A stretch of 64,000 nucleotides of DNA from Oxalobacteraceae sp. CFBP 13730 (GTDB taxonomy: Bacteria; Pseudomonadota; Gammaproteobacteria; Burkholderiales; Burkholderiaceae_D), in contig JACYUQ010000003.1 of assembly GCA_014841835.1 (NCBI GenBank), positions 496,001 to 560,000 on the forward strand, written 5' to 3'. The notes below the pieces were generated by a model, which saw only the letters and a list, made by a program, of their open reading frames with translations, did no database searches and was not told the origin of the DNA. Shown here piece after piece: positions 20,453-29,355 of this stretch; position 1 is the stretch's first letter; every line of letters begins with the position of its first letter. A program made the translations under genes and the position numbers.

Positions 20453-20663
20453 CGTGCCGTCAGCAAGGCATCCATCTCTACGAACTTGGAGCGCCTTTTC
20501 TAGAAGATAGCGTTGCCTATGCCGTGCTCGCGGCACACCGCCGGCACTGGGCTGTCGGCCTAGGCTTGCTTAGAATTGCGATGATTTGGTTGTCGATAAA
20601 GCGCGAGGTCTTCATGCAGAGCTTTCTATCTTAAGTAGAAAGTTCTACTTTTGGCCGCACTCT
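20453..20663 (-). mobile_element. inverted, degenerate remnant of a related IS3 element (left end + 5' orfA)
   Basis: Read on the minus strand this is the terminal repeat GAGTGCGGCCAAAAGTAGA, the same leader and ATGAAGACC... start as the adjacent orfA, then about 165 nt of orfA homology with frame-disrupting changes (AAGCAAGCCTAGGCC; GCATAGGCAACGC). Homology stops at about 20453, close to the right end of the neighbouring IS. It is a second, older copy facing the first. Confidence 0.8.
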
Positions 20664-20849
20664 ATTTATAGGGAATCACCCCGACACCCTTAGGGTACCC
20701 CTTTCAGTTCATAGGTATGGCGTAGCTATTTTGTACAACACCCTACCGGTATCCCTTACCCGGCGCACGAGGATGAGTTGCCAAGTTGTAGAGCCCCGTG
20801 CAGCCAAGCTATGCAAGGTGCTTCAGCTACTTAGGCAGCACTTCCGATA
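20664..20849. other. non-coding gap right of the IS remnant
   Basis: 186 nt between the IS remnant and the next gene. No gene, obvious promoter or repeat recognised. Base composition is already lower in GC than the flanking chromosome. Confidence 0.3.
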
Positions 20850-22016
20850 ATGCGCACTCAAGCCGCCTCTACCAACCGCACCCAGTCTAAGCTTTCATCC
20901 CTGCCCGCCGTGCCGAAGCCCAGCAAGACTAGAGATTCGACTTCTTTTAAAATTCGGCAGAAAGCAAACTGGACCGATACGGTCGAGTACACTTGGAAAA
21001 TTGTAACTTTCCGTTCGGCCATGCAAACGACAATCCCAACACCACAGCTACTTACACAACCGCCACTCCCCGCACCAACGGGAGCAGGAGCGCAGCTACC
21101 GAAACTGGTATCGATGCCTGTAGGTACATTGAGCATTACCCTGGCACCGCAGTCGTCCGTCCACACGCCACTTTCAGAGACTCCGGCAGTTTGGGTAGGT
21201 GTCGCAACCCTGATTGGCGTAGTTGCCACCATCGCTTTCGGTTGGAGCAAGATGAAGAAAGAGCTCGCCTTTTCAGCAGCACAATCAACTATGGAGCGCA
21301 ATCAGTCGCGTGATCAAGCGAACCTTGACCGCCAACATGCAACTGATCAAGCTCATCAAGAGCGAATAACAAAAGCTCGGCGCGAAGTGTATCTGGAGCT
21401 CATTAGCGAAATGACAAAGGCCCAGTTTGCCATTAGCCAGTTCCCAACTCAAGACATTCAGAAACTTGAAATTCAAGCCGGTTTCGGTGGACTGGCTACC
21501 GCAACATCGAAAATTAGCATTCTTGGTGAAATGATAACGGTTGCCAAAAGTCGAGAACTGTTGTCAGCCATTAACGAGTCTATGATGCGAATGCTCGTAT
21601 TTTTACTGCCTATGGAGGAGCAAAGAGCAATTCAACGCGGAATTCAGAAAAAGATTGATATGCATAGAGAGGAATTATTTCGTCTTGCTACAGAGTTGAG
21701 GATCAAAAGAGGTCATTACAGTGTCGAAGCACATGACATGAACCGCGAATATGATGCACGTGAGGCTTTAGTAGCGCAGCACGAACAAGAAATTGAAGAA
21801 GCTAAACTAGTATTTAACAAGGCGTACGGCGTATACTCCGACGCATTACTTGAAGAGACAATTGCAATCAGTGCAAAGGTAGATGAACTCGTCGTCGCGA
21901 TCCGGGAAGAACTTGGTCTAATCACGTCAATGTCCGAATTGCGAGCTAGTAGTAACGCTATGTACGCGTCGGCACGTACTGCCATCAAGAGACTGCGCAA
22001 AGAAACTGAAGAGTAA
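20850..22016 (+). CDS. unknown single-pass membrane protein with long coiled coil
   Basis: 388 aa from the ATG at 20850, or 331 aa from the in-frame ATG at 21021; neither has a Shine-Dalgarno. A Thr/Pro-rich N-terminal part is followed by one TM (VWVGVATLIGVVATIAFGW) and a long charged, mostly helical C-terminal region (RNQSRDQANLDRQHATDQAHQER onward) likely to form a coiled coil in the cytoplasm. I recognise no family. Codon use and base composition are clearly more AT-rich than the core genes. It lies between the IS remnant and the intact HExxH paralogue. Confidence 0.7.
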   Translation: MRTQAASTNRTQSKLSSLPAVPKPSKTRDSTSFKIRQKANWTDTVEYTWKIVTFRSAMQTTIPTPQLLTQPPLPAPTGAGAQLPKLVSMPVGTLSITLAPQSSVHTPLSETPAVWVGVATLIGVVATIAFGWSKMKKELAFSAAQSTMERNQSRDQANLDRQHATDQAHQERITKARREVYLELISEMTKAQFAISQFPTQDIQKLEIQAGFGGLATATSKISILGEMITVAKSRELLSAINESMMRMLVFLLPMEEQRAIQRGIQKKIDMHREELFRLATELRIKRGHYSVEAHDMNREYDAREALVAQHEQEIEEAKLVFNKAYGVYSDALLEETIAISAKVDELVVAIREELGLITSMSELRASSNAMYASARTAIKRLRKETEE

Positions 22017-22095
22017 ACGGCGCATTGCATACTGACTCCACCGCAAACCTTGTTTCCGTGTTTATTTTTTAATATTATAGGCCAGAGAATATCTC

Positions 22096-22662
22096 CTACG
22101 CTCCGAATCGTTTTGCTAAGTGCTTCAAGTGCAGCAGGTAGCGACCACTGTCACGTGGCAGATTCGCCACGCTGGCAGGATCGGTAAGAAAGCCCGCTAA
22201 CACCTTTTCATATAACAGCAAACTTCCCGCATAGCGATGCTGGCGCATGGGTGCAGACGAATTTAAGTGCTTGATTGCAAAATAGTCGGCCAGCAGATCG
22301 CCTTGGGCCTCCATGTTGTAATCAGAAAGCTTTTTGCCCGGTGCCAGATCATAGCCGTATGACAGCCCTACCCGCACCGCACCCCGAAGGCGCACTGCGT
22401 ATCCAAGCTGAAATTGCCATACATGCGCTAATTCGTGAATGAACCAATGCTGGCCCGCAGGACTGGCATGCGAATAATCCTCAAGGAAACAGGAGCGATG
22501 GAAGTACATGCTGCCGTTAGGAGTCATGCAGCAGTTACGGGGTTGAAAGGGAATGTAGCGGCGGGCATGAATGCGCACGCGCTTGTAGTCGATCGCGTCG
22601 CGGAAAAGCAGCCATGCCAGCGCGATTTCATCCTTGGTCAGCGGGCGAGCCTTACTCTGCAT
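22096..22662 (-). CDS. HExxH-motif putative zinc metallopeptidase-like protein (intact paralogue)
   Basis: 188-aa protein. The HELAH motif at residues 76-80, within QHWFIHELAHVWQ, is a zincin-type zinc site; Glu118 in NMEAQGDLLADYF could be the third ligand. Two adjacent cysteines (NCCMTPNG) are conserved in the broken host copy. No signal peptide is seen. It is about 65-70% identical by eye to the split gene at 24655-24897 and 19027-19255 and has the same orientation, but lies inside the inserted block. Peptidase activity is an inference from the motif. Confidence 0.8.
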   Translation of the reverse strand: MQSKARPLTKDEIALAWLLFRDAIDYKRVRIHARRYIPFQPRNCCMTPNGSMYFHRSCFLEDYSHASPAGQHWFIHELAHVWQFQLGYAVRLRGAVRVGLSYGYDLAPGKKLSDYNMEAQGDLLADYFAIKHLNSSAPMRQHRYAGSLLLYEKVLAGFLTDPASVANLPRDSGRYLLHLKHLAKRFGA

Positions 22663-22682
22663 CGCCTTCTGCCGTCATGCCG

Positions 22683-23483
22683 TTATCCATTAAGTACTCT
22701 TCCTTTACTTAAAACACCTTCTAGATTCTCTGGGTACTCTTCTAAGAGCTGTTGCCCTAAAAGACGAGAAAACAAAAGCATTTCGACAATTGCAAAAGCA
22801 ATCATCGCAATAGAAAGATTTGCACCAAGTAGCTTACCAACGGGTGTCGACGGAAGAAGATAGATCAATGTAAGACTACCAATTGCAGATGCCATCAAAA
22901 GAAAACTTCCTGCAATTTCTCGTGCATGATACTCAGAAACGACTCGCTTCAAATACTGGACAATTAAGCCATCGAATTCCTCTTCGATGCGAATGATTCC
23001 CCATGGTAGCTCACCAAATTTCAATTCTCCCGTCTCCAAAAATTCTATTCCGATCTGTGTCTTCGACTCCATGAGTTCGCGGATCTGACCCTGATCAGGA
23101 AGGCACCAATCGTCGTTCGTTAAATACAGCATAGGAAGAACGAACTCGTTAACGAGTTGCTGAACGGGAGCTAATTCGCTTGACTTATGATCGGTATACA
23201 GTTTATCAAGTAGCGCCCGGATTCTTTCAACACGTTTCCAATAAGCTTCACCCAATCCTCGCACGTAATTCACTGCCAATAGAGTGGCCAGCGAGACACA
23301 AATAGAAAATATTAAGAATGATCCTTGAAATGCACGGAATGCCGCATTAAAAATCCGGTCAAGCGATTCTGATTGAATAATATATATATTCAGCAATATT
23401 AGAGCAACGAAAACGATGGCAATTCGAAGACTCGAATGTGTCAAAGATGTCAATCTATTGATAAACAAGCAGATTTTTTTCAT
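22683..23483 (-). CDS. unknown four-TM membrane protein
   Basis: 266 aa from the ATG at 23483 (an in-frame ATG at 23519 adds 12 residues). Two N-terminal TMs (about IAIVFVALILLNIYII and GSFLIFSICVSLATLLAV), a soluble middle of about 120 residues rich in Glu/Leu, then two C-terminal TMs (SFLLMASAIGSLTLIYLL and LSIAMIAFAIVEMLLF). No family recognised. It is strongly AT-richer than the chromosome. It follows the 23652-24509 gene on the same strand after 168 nt, so it may be co-transcribed with it. Confidence 0.75.
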   Translation of the reverse strand: MKKICLFINRLTSLTHSSLRIAIVFVALILLNIYIIQSESLDRIFNAAFRAFQGSFLIFSICVSLATLLAVNYVRGLGEAYWKRVERIRALLDKLYTDHKSSELAPVQQLVNEFVLPMLYLTNDDWCLPDQGQIRELMESKTQIGIEFLETGELKFGELPWGIIRIEEEFDGLIVQYLKRVVSEYHAREIAGSFLLMASAIGSLTLIYLLPSTPVGKLLGANLSIAMIAFAIVEMLLFSRLLGQQLLEEYPENLEGVLSKGRVLNG

Positions 23484-23651
23484 TGTATCGATAGATAATT
23501 GGAGGTCCACTCTACGCAAGGGTGAAACGCATAGTTGTTAATTGTACTGGCGCTCTTACTCAACTTCACTCTGTCGAAATGCGTGGCGACCCATGCGTTG
23601 TAACCTACTTCTTGCGAACAGTACTGAGGTGTGCCAGCGTTTAATGACCTG

Positions 23652-24509
23652 TTAGTGTCTATCCGGGGTACCAAGCTCGAGTGAAACTTGCAAATCTTCT
23701 AGAACACGCGCCGATGCATCGACGATGTCTTGGCTCACTGCAGGCTCAGCCCCATGAATGATTGAGTTCCGCAAAGTGATCAGCTCCCGCAGACGATGGA
23801 AGAGATCCTTCCTAATACGCTCTGCTCTAAAAAGGAATTCAGCGAGGCGGGCATTGGACATGCGTCGAGGCGCTCTTGACTGATACGAAATCGATGTCGT
23901 TTCTTGGTAAGGCTGCCCTGCGGCTAACAAGAGCGCCTCAATGCGATTGTAATTTCTCAGGAACTCTTCAAGGCTCCCTCGCCGCTGCGCCGAACTAGTC
24001 CGATCAACCTGATCCTGAAGCCAACGGCTCTCAATCTCTATTCGATTCGGATAGATAACGTCGAACACAAAATAAGCAATTGCAAGCAGCGTTGTAACGA
24101 ATGCAGATTGCCCCACGTTGATGAAAAGTGCATTCCGCCCATCAGCACCAAGAATCGCCTCATAGGAGATTGCCAAGTTCGACACGAAAAGAGTAACGCC
24201 AGCCAATGCAGTAATGAACAAAAGAAGTATGAAGTAGCGCTGTTTAAGCGATTCAACGGCTTGCGCCAGCGTTTCGTCCTCTGAGGCTTCTCTGCTAAGT
24301 TCATTTCGAAAGAAAATAAAGCCGGTAAGTGTAAGACCATAGATGCCTGCGACAACCTGCGCACTCGTCGAGAATAAATACAAGACTTGGTTCTCGTTTA
24401 GCTTCAACGCGTATCCGCAGAGCGCAGCGGTCGCACTAACGATAGACAGGAAAGTAAAGAGCGCGCTAAAGAGAAAAACGACGGTACGAGTAGCCCAGAA
24501 ACGCTTCAC
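23652..24509 (-). CDS. unknown four-TM protein with a HEPN-like C-terminal domain
   Basis: 285 aa. Four predicted TMs in the first about 150 residues (TVVFLFSALFTFLSIVSATAAL, QVVAGIYGLTLTGFIFF, FILLLFITALAGVTLFV, SAFVTTLLAIAYFVFDVIY), then a helical cytoplasmic domain. Its LRELITLRNSIIHG segment (R247-x4-H252) matches the Rx4-6H motif of HEPN-type RNase or nucleotide-binding domains. HEPN proteins are frequent in toxin-antitoxin and phage-defence loci, so an abortive-infection role is possible but unproven. Low-GC composition and position in the inserted block indicate transfer. Confidence 0.72.
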   Translation of the reverse strand: MKRFWATRTVVFLFSALFTFLSIVSATAALCGYALKLNENQVLYLFSTSAQVVAGIYGLTLTGFIFFRNELSREASEDETLAQAVESLKQRYFILLLFITALAGVTLFVSNLAISYEAILGADGRNALFINVGQSAFVTTLLAIAYFVFDVIYPNRIEIESRWLQDQVDRTSSAQRRGSLEEFLRNYNRIEALLLAAGQPYQETTSISYQSRAPRRMSNARLAEFLFRAERIRKDLFHRLRELITLRNSIIHGAEPAVSQDIVDASARVLEDLQVSLELGTPDRH

Positions 24510-24654
24510 ATGACCCCAAATTTTTTATAGCGGTAAAATGCCAGATTAACATGAATTCGCGTTGGACAACAGAAGCTAAACAAGGCGCCTGGTTAAACGC
24601 AGAGGCAGCCCGTTTGAGCCCCTTGCCTGTGGATTGCTGGTGTGCAGACCGTTA

Positions 24655-24897
24655 CTAATGCACCATCTCGTGCATAAACCAGTGGATCGCGGGCGGATCG
24701 CCGCGTGCGTAGTCGGGGAGAAAACAGGAATGGTGAAAATACATGCTGCCGTTGGGCGTCATGCAGCAGTCCCGTGGCTGGAACGGCATGTAGCGGCGGT
24801 TATGGATCCGCACGCGGGTGACATCGATGGCGTCGCCGAACAGCAGCGACGCCAATCTGATTTCACCTTCGCTCAGGGGGCGAAAGGACGAGCGCAC
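24655..24897 (-). pseudogene. 5' fragment of the split HExxH-protein gene
   Basis: From a GTG at 24897 the frame reads VRSSFRPLSEGEIRLASLLFGDAID and continues to IHWFMHEMVH, then hits a stop at the junction with foreign DNA (24655). It covers residues 1-80 of the intact paralogue, including HEMVH, but loses everything after it. Residues equivalent to 81-103 of the paralogue are present in neither fragment. It begins about 20 nt after eda on the same strand, so it was once the gene after edd-eda. Confidence 0.82.
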
Positions 24898-24917
24898 GAT
24901 GTGTCGCCCGCCGCCGG

Positions 24918-25541
24918 TCAGCTGGCGCGCAGCGCCGCGGCGGCTTTGGCCAGCGCGGTGATGTGGGCCCAGTCGCCGGCCTCGATCGCGTCCTTCGGCG
25001 TGAGCCACGAACCGCCCACGCAGGCGACGTTCTTGCAGGCCAGGAAGGCCGGTGCAGTCTCGATCGTGATGCCGCCGGTCGGGCAGAACGTCATGTCCGA
25101 CAGCGGGCCGCGGATCGCATTGAGCATGCCCACGCCGCCTGCCTGCATGGCCGGGAACAGCTTGACCTGGCGGAAGCCCGCTTCGCGCGCGGCCATCACT
25201 TCGGAGGGCGTCATCACGCCCGGCAGCAGCGGCAGGCCGCTCGATTTGGCGGCGGCGATCAGCGCTGGCGTCAGGCCCGGCGAGACGCCGAACACGGCGC
25301 CGGCGTCGCGCGAGGCGACGAATTCTTCGGGGGACGTCAGGGTGCCGACGCCGACGATGGCGCCTTCGACTTCGCTCATGGCGCGGATCGCGCCCAGGCC
25401 GTGCTCCGTGCGCAGTGTGACTTCGAGCACGCGGATGCCGCCGGCGACGAGCGCCCTGGCCAATGGCACGGCGTGCGCCGGATCGTCGATGGCGATGACA
25501 GGGATCACGCTCGCCGAGCGCATAATTTCAAGTAAGGTCAT
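24918..25541 (-). CDS. eda: KDPG aldolase (2-dehydro-3-deoxy-6-phosphogluconate aldolase)
   Basis: Class I aldolase that splits KDPG to pyruvate and glyceraldehyde-3-phosphate, the last Entner-Doudoroff step. 207 aa, typical. Catalytic residues are in place: Glu40 and Arg44 (RVLEVTLRT) and the Schiff-base Lys127 (FRQVKLFPA). The phosphate-binding PTGGIT loop is present. Its ATG overlaps the edd stop by 4 nt, so the two are translationally coupled. Confidence 0.97.
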   Translation of the reverse strand: MTLLEIMRSASVIPVIAIDDPAHAVPLARALVAGGIRVLEVTLRTEHGLGAIRAMSEVEGAIVGVGTLTSPEEFVASRDAGAVFGVSPGLTPALIAAAKSSGLPLLPGVMTPSEVMAAREAGFRQVKLFPAMQAGGVGMLNAIRGPLSDMTFCPTGGITIETAPAFLACKNVACVGGSWLTPKDAIEAGDWAHITALAKAAAALRAS

Positions 25542-27457
25542 TTCTGCGTCCTAAAGAGAAAGTCTTCGTCTGAACCCGGCACGACCTCATTGGCGTCCAG
25601 GCCTTCGTGCAGCGGCACGATGGTGGGGATCGGCGACGGCAGCGGGAACGTCGCCGCGCCCTGCTCCGCGGCGCTGATCGAGGCGCGGAACATCGTAAAC
25701 AGTTCGCGGCCCATGCCGATGTGGCTTTTGCTCAGGTCGGTCGTGGCCTGCTTGCGCGCGGCCCATTCTTCGGCCGGCACCAGCGCCTGCAGCGTACCGG
25801 TGGTGGCGTCGACGCGGATAATGTCGCCGTCGCGCACGAGGCCCAGCGGGCCGCCGGCCAGGATTTCTGGCGACACGTGGATCGCCGCCGGCACCTTGCC
25901 CGACGCGCCCGACATGCGGCCGTCAGTGACCATCGCCACCTTGAAGCCGGCATCCTGCAAGTTCGACAGGGCTGGCGTCAGCGCGTGCAGTTCCGGCATG
26001 CCGTTGGCGCGCGGCCCCTGGAAGCGTACCACCGCCACGAAATCGCGATTGAGCTGGCCGGCCTTGTAGGCGCCCATGAAGTCTTCCTGCGAATCGAACG
26101 TGATCGCCGGTGCTTCGATCACGTGGTAGTCGTGCTTGACGGCCGAGATCTTCATCACGGCGCGGCCCAGGTTACCCTGCACCAGCACCATGCCGCCGTT
26201 GGGGCTGAACGGGTTCGATGCAGGGCGCAGCACGGTTTCGTCGCCGCTCTGCAGTGGCGTGTCGCGCCAGATGGTCTTGCCATCTTCGCCCAAGAACGGC
26301 TCCTTGCAGTGGGCGCGCAGGCCGTGGCCCAGCACCGTGTTGACGTCTTCGTGCGCCAGGCCAGCGTCCAGCAGTTCGCGGATGATGAAGCCCGGGCCGC
26401 CGGCAGCCTGGAAGTGGTTCACGTCGGCTTCGCCGTTCGGGTAGATGCGTGTGAGCAGCGGCACGACTTTCGACAGCTGGTCGAAGTCGTCCCAGTCGAT
26501 CACGATGCCGGCCGCGCGCGCGATTGCCACCAGGTGCAGCGTATGGTTGGTGGAACCGCCCGTCGCGTGCAGTGCGGCGATGGCGTTGACGATGCATTTC
26601 TCGTCGACGATGCGGCCGATCGGCATATAGGTGCCGCCCTGCTGCGAGATCGCCACTGCCTGGCGCGCTGCGCTTTTGGTCAGCGCGTCGCGCAGTTCGG
26701 TGCCCGGCGTGATGAACGCGGCGCCCGGCAGGTGCAGGCCCATGACTTCCATCAGCATCTGGTTGCTGTTGGCGGTGCCGTAGAAGGTACAGGTGCCGGC
26801 GTCGTGGTACGACGCGGCTTCGCATTCCATCAGTTCTTCGCGCGTGGCCTTGCCCTGCGCGTAGAGCTGGCGTACGCGCGCTTTCTCTTTGTTCGACAGA
26901 CCCGACGTCATCGGGCCGCCCGGCACGAAGATGCCCGGAATGTGGCCGAAGTGCAGCGCGCCGATCAGGAGGCCCGGCACGATCTTGTCGCAGATGCCCA
27001 GGTACAGGCTGGCGTCGAACATATTGTGCGACAGGCCGACAGCGGTGGCCATGGCGATGGTGTCGCGCGAGAACAGCGACAGTTCCATGCCCGGCTGGCC
27101 CTGCGTGACGCCATCGCACATGGCGGGTACGCCGCCGGCAAACTGGGCCACGGCGCCGATCTCGCGCACGGCGTCCTTGATGATCTTTGGATAGCTCTCG
27201 AACGGCTGGTGCGCCGACAGCATGTCGTTGTAGGAAGAAACGATGGCCACCGACGGCTGCTTGACTTCACGTAGCTTCAGTTTGTCGTTGGCCGGGAACG
27301 CGGCGAACCCGTGGGCGAGGTTCGTGCACGACAGCGCGCCGCGCTGCACGCCCTGGATACGGGCGGCCTCGAGGTGCGCTAGATAGGCGGCGCGCGAGGG
27401 GCCGCTGCGCTGGATGATGCGGTTGGTAACCTGTTCGACTACGGGGTGGAGCGCCAT
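25538..27457 (-). CDS. edd: phosphogluconate dehydratase
   Basis: Fe-S dehydratase of the IlvD/Edd family that converts 6-phosphogluconate to KDPG, the first dedicated Entner-Doudoroff step. 639 aa (E. coli 603). Cluster-ligand cysteines are seen in [29 protein letters not shown] and the [15 protein letters not shown] region; the [15 protein letters not shown] motif is near the C-terminus. A strong Shine-Dalgarno (AGGAAGGA) precedes the ATG. An HexR-like box lies 27-41 nt upstream of the start. Confidence 0.97.
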   Translation of the reverse strand: MALHPVVEQVTNRIIQRSGPSRAAYLAHLEAARIQGVQRGALSCTNLAHGFAAFPANDKLKLREVKQPSVAIVSSYNDMLSAHQPFESYPKIIKDAVREIGAVAQFAGGVPAMCDGVTQGQPGMELSLFSRDTIAMATAVGLSHNMFDASLYLGICDKIVPGLLIGALHFGHIPGIFVPGGPMTSGLSNKEKARVRQLYAQGKATREELMECEAASYHDAGTCTFYGTANSNQMLMEVMGLHLPGAAFITPGTELRDALTKSAARQAVAISQQGGTYMPIGRIVDEKCIVNAIAALHATGGSTNHTLHLVAIARAAGIVIDWDDFDQLSKVVPLLTRIYPNGEADVNHFQAAGGPGFIIRELLDAGLAHEDVNTVLGHGLRAHCKEPFLGEDGKTIWRDTPLQSGDETVLRPASNPFSPNGGMVLVQGNLGRAVMKISAVKHDYHVIEAPAITFDSQEDFMGAYKAGQLNRDFVAVVRFQGPRANGMPELHALTPALSNLQDAGFKVAMVTDGRMSGASGKVPAAIHVSPEILAGGPLGLVRDGDIIRVDATTGTLQALVPAEEWAARKQATTDLSKSHIGMGRELFTMFRASISAAEQGAATFPLPSPIPTIVPLHEGLDANEVVPGSDEDFLFRTQK

Positions 27458-27483
27458 GTTCGTTCCTTCCTGAATTTAGTATC

Positions 27484-27498
27484 TGAAATTTTACTACA
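27484..27498 (-). promoter_or_regulatory. HexR-like box upstream of edd
   Basis: TGAAATTTTACTACA (minus strand TGTAGTAAAATTTCA), one half perfect and one half with one mismatch to the palindrome TGTAGT-N3-ATTACA seen in proteobacterial HexR sites. It lies close to the edd start, fitting repression of edd-eda. Confidence 0.7.
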
Positions 27499-27608
27499 AT
27501 TTGGGTCGCTGCGCTCTTCCACAACTCCCGATGCTGTAGGGATGAGCGTGACGGCGCGTGCCAAAAAGCGCCGGTCGTTGGCATCGTGGCGGCGCACACG
27601 CGCTTTTA

Positions 27609-27623
27609 TGTAGTGAATTTACG
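27609..27623 (+). promoter_or_regulatory. HexR-like box upstream of pgi
   Basis: TGTAGTGAATTTACG, close to the perfect copy before zwf. It overlaps a possible -35 (27614-27619) of a pgi promoter whose -10 could be TATTAT (27636-27641). It lies 44 nt before the pgi start. Confidence 0.65.
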
Positions 27624-27666
27624 CGCAGATAATTGTATTATTCGATAATCTGTTAACGACAACATT

Positions 27667-29331
27667 GTGCCACGCACCCCGGACCCCATGCGCCAGCCAT
27701 CCTTGACCAGTACCGCCAGCTTCCAGGCCCTTGCCCAGCACGCCGACATCGCCACCACGTGGCAGATGCGTGATCTGTTTGCCGCCGACCCGCAGCGCTT
27801 CGAGCGATTCAGCGATGAGGCGGCAGGCCTGTTCCTAGACTATTCAAAAAATCGCCTCGACGGGCGCACGCTTGAACTGCTGATGCAGCTGGCGCGCGAA
27901 CGCGGTGTCGAAGCGCGGCGCGATGCGATGTTCCTCGGCGCGCGCATCAACAACACCGAAGGCCGCGCCGTGCTGCACACCGCCCTGCGCGCCCCGCGCG
28001 GCGCGTCGCACGTCGTCGACGGCGTGGACATCAACGCCGACACCCATGCGGTGCTCGATCGCATCAAGACCTTCACCGACGCAGTGCGCAGCGGCGAATG
28101 GCTGGGCCACACCGGCAAACCGATCACGGACATCGTCAACATCGGCATCGGCGGCTCGGACCTGGGCCCGAAGATGGTCGTGCTGGCCCTGCGCCACTAC
28201 GCGCATCCGCGCCTGCGCATGCACTTCGTCTCGAACGTCGACGGCCATGACATGGACGCCGCCCTGGGCCAGGTCGATCCCGAAACGACGCTCTTCATCG
28301 TCGCGTCCAAGACCTTCACCACCACCGAGACGATGATGAACGCGCAGACCGCGCGCCGCTGGTTCCTGGCGCACGCGCCGGAAGAGGCACTGGCGAAGCA
28401 CTTCGTCGCCGCATCGACCAATCTTGATGCGATCAAAGCCTTCGGCATCGACCCGGCCAATATGTTCCCGTTCTGGGACTGGGTTGGCGGGCGCTATTCA
28501 GTATGGTCGGCGATCGGCCTGCCGGTCGCGCTGGCCGTGGGCTTTGGCTACTTCAAGGACTTCCTGGCCGGCGCCCACGAACTGGATGAACACTTCCGCA
28601 GCGCGCCGCTCGAACAGAACCTGCCGGCGCTACTGGGCCTGATCGGCTTCTGGAACCGCCAGTTCCTCGAGTGCAGCTCGGTCTCGATCGCGCCGTACCA
28701 CCAGGATCTGAACCGCTTCCCGGCCTATCTGCAGCAGCTCGACATGGAAAGCAACGGCAAGCGCGTCACGCGCGACGGCCAGCCCGTCGACACGCCAACC
28801 TGCCCGGCGATCTGGGGCGAGTGCGGCACCAACGGCCAGCACGCCTACTTCCAGCTGCTGCACCAGGGCACCGACGTGACGCCGATGGACTTCATCGCGG
28901 CCCTGCGTCCGGCGCACGAGATGGACCACCACCACACTGCCCTGCTGGCAAACTGCTTCGCGCAGTCGGAAGCCTTCATGAAGGGCAAGACGGCGGACGA
29001 AGTGCGCGCCGACCTGATGGCGCAAGGCTTGCCGGCGGACGAGGTCGAGCGCCTTACGCCGCACAAGACCTTCCCCGGCAACCGCCCGAGCAACACGATC
29101 CTGATGGAGCGCCTGACGCCCACCACGCTGGGCGCCCTGATCGCGCTGTACGAGCACAAGACGTTCGTCCAGGGCGTGCTGTGGGACGTGAACAGCTTTG
29201 ACCAGTGGGGCGTCGAGCTGGGTAAAGTATTGGCCAAGAAGATCGAGGCCGAACTGGCGGGCGAGCCGGCACCAAGCGGGCATGACAGCTCCACCAACGG
29301 CTTGATCGCGCGCGCGAAAGCCGCCGTCTGA
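27667..29331 (+). CDS. pgi: glucose-6-phosphate isomerase
   Basis: Interconverts glucose-6-phosphate and fructose-6-phosphate. 554 aa from a GTG (27667), or 547 aa from the ATG at 27688; neither has a clear Shine-Dalgarno. Family motifs: [13 protein letters not shown] (substrate phosphate loop), SKTFTTTET, the PGI signature [19 protein letters not shown] with catalytic Glu and His, and [10 protein letters not shown]. It is divergent from edd across a region with two HexR-like boxes and is followed after 24 nt by a gluconolactonase gene. Confidence 0.96.
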   Translation: MPRTPDPMRQPSLTSTASFQALAQHADIATTWQMRDLFAADPQRFERFSDEAAGLFLDYSKNRLDGRTLELLMQLARERGVEARRDAMFLGARINNTEGRAVLHTALRAPRGASHVVDGVDINADTHAVLDRIKTFTDAVRSGEWLGHTGKPITDIVNIGIGGSDLGPKMVVLALRHYAHPRLRMHFVSNVDGHDMDAALGQVDPETTLFIVASKTFTTTETMMNAQTARRWFLAHAPEEALAKHFVAASTNLDAIKAFGIDPANMFPFWDWVGGRYSVWSAIGLPVALAVGFGYFKDFLAGAHELDEHFRSAPLEQNLPALLGLIGFWNRQFLECSSVSIAPYHQDLNRFPAYLQQLDMESNGKRVTRDGQPVDTPTCPAIWGECGTNGQHAYFQLLHQGTDVTPMDFIAALRPAHEMDHHHTALLANCFAQSEAFMKGKTADEVRADLMAQGLPADEVERLTPHKTFPGNRPSNTILMERLTPTTLGALIALYEHKTFVQGVLWDVNSFDQWGVELGKVLAKKIEAELAGEPAPSGHDSSTNGLIARAKAAV

Positions 29332-29355
29332 TCCCGAACCTTTGATTCCGAAACT

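Noticed and set aside
20440..20634. 64-aa + strand frame in the IS remnant
   Set aside because: The region is homologous to orfA on the opposite strand, so the frame is incidental.
24655..25008. 117-aa version of the HExxH 5' fragment beginning inside eda
   Set aside because: The extra N-terminal residues are a shifted reading of the eda 3' end; the GTG at 24897 matches the paralogue's start region.
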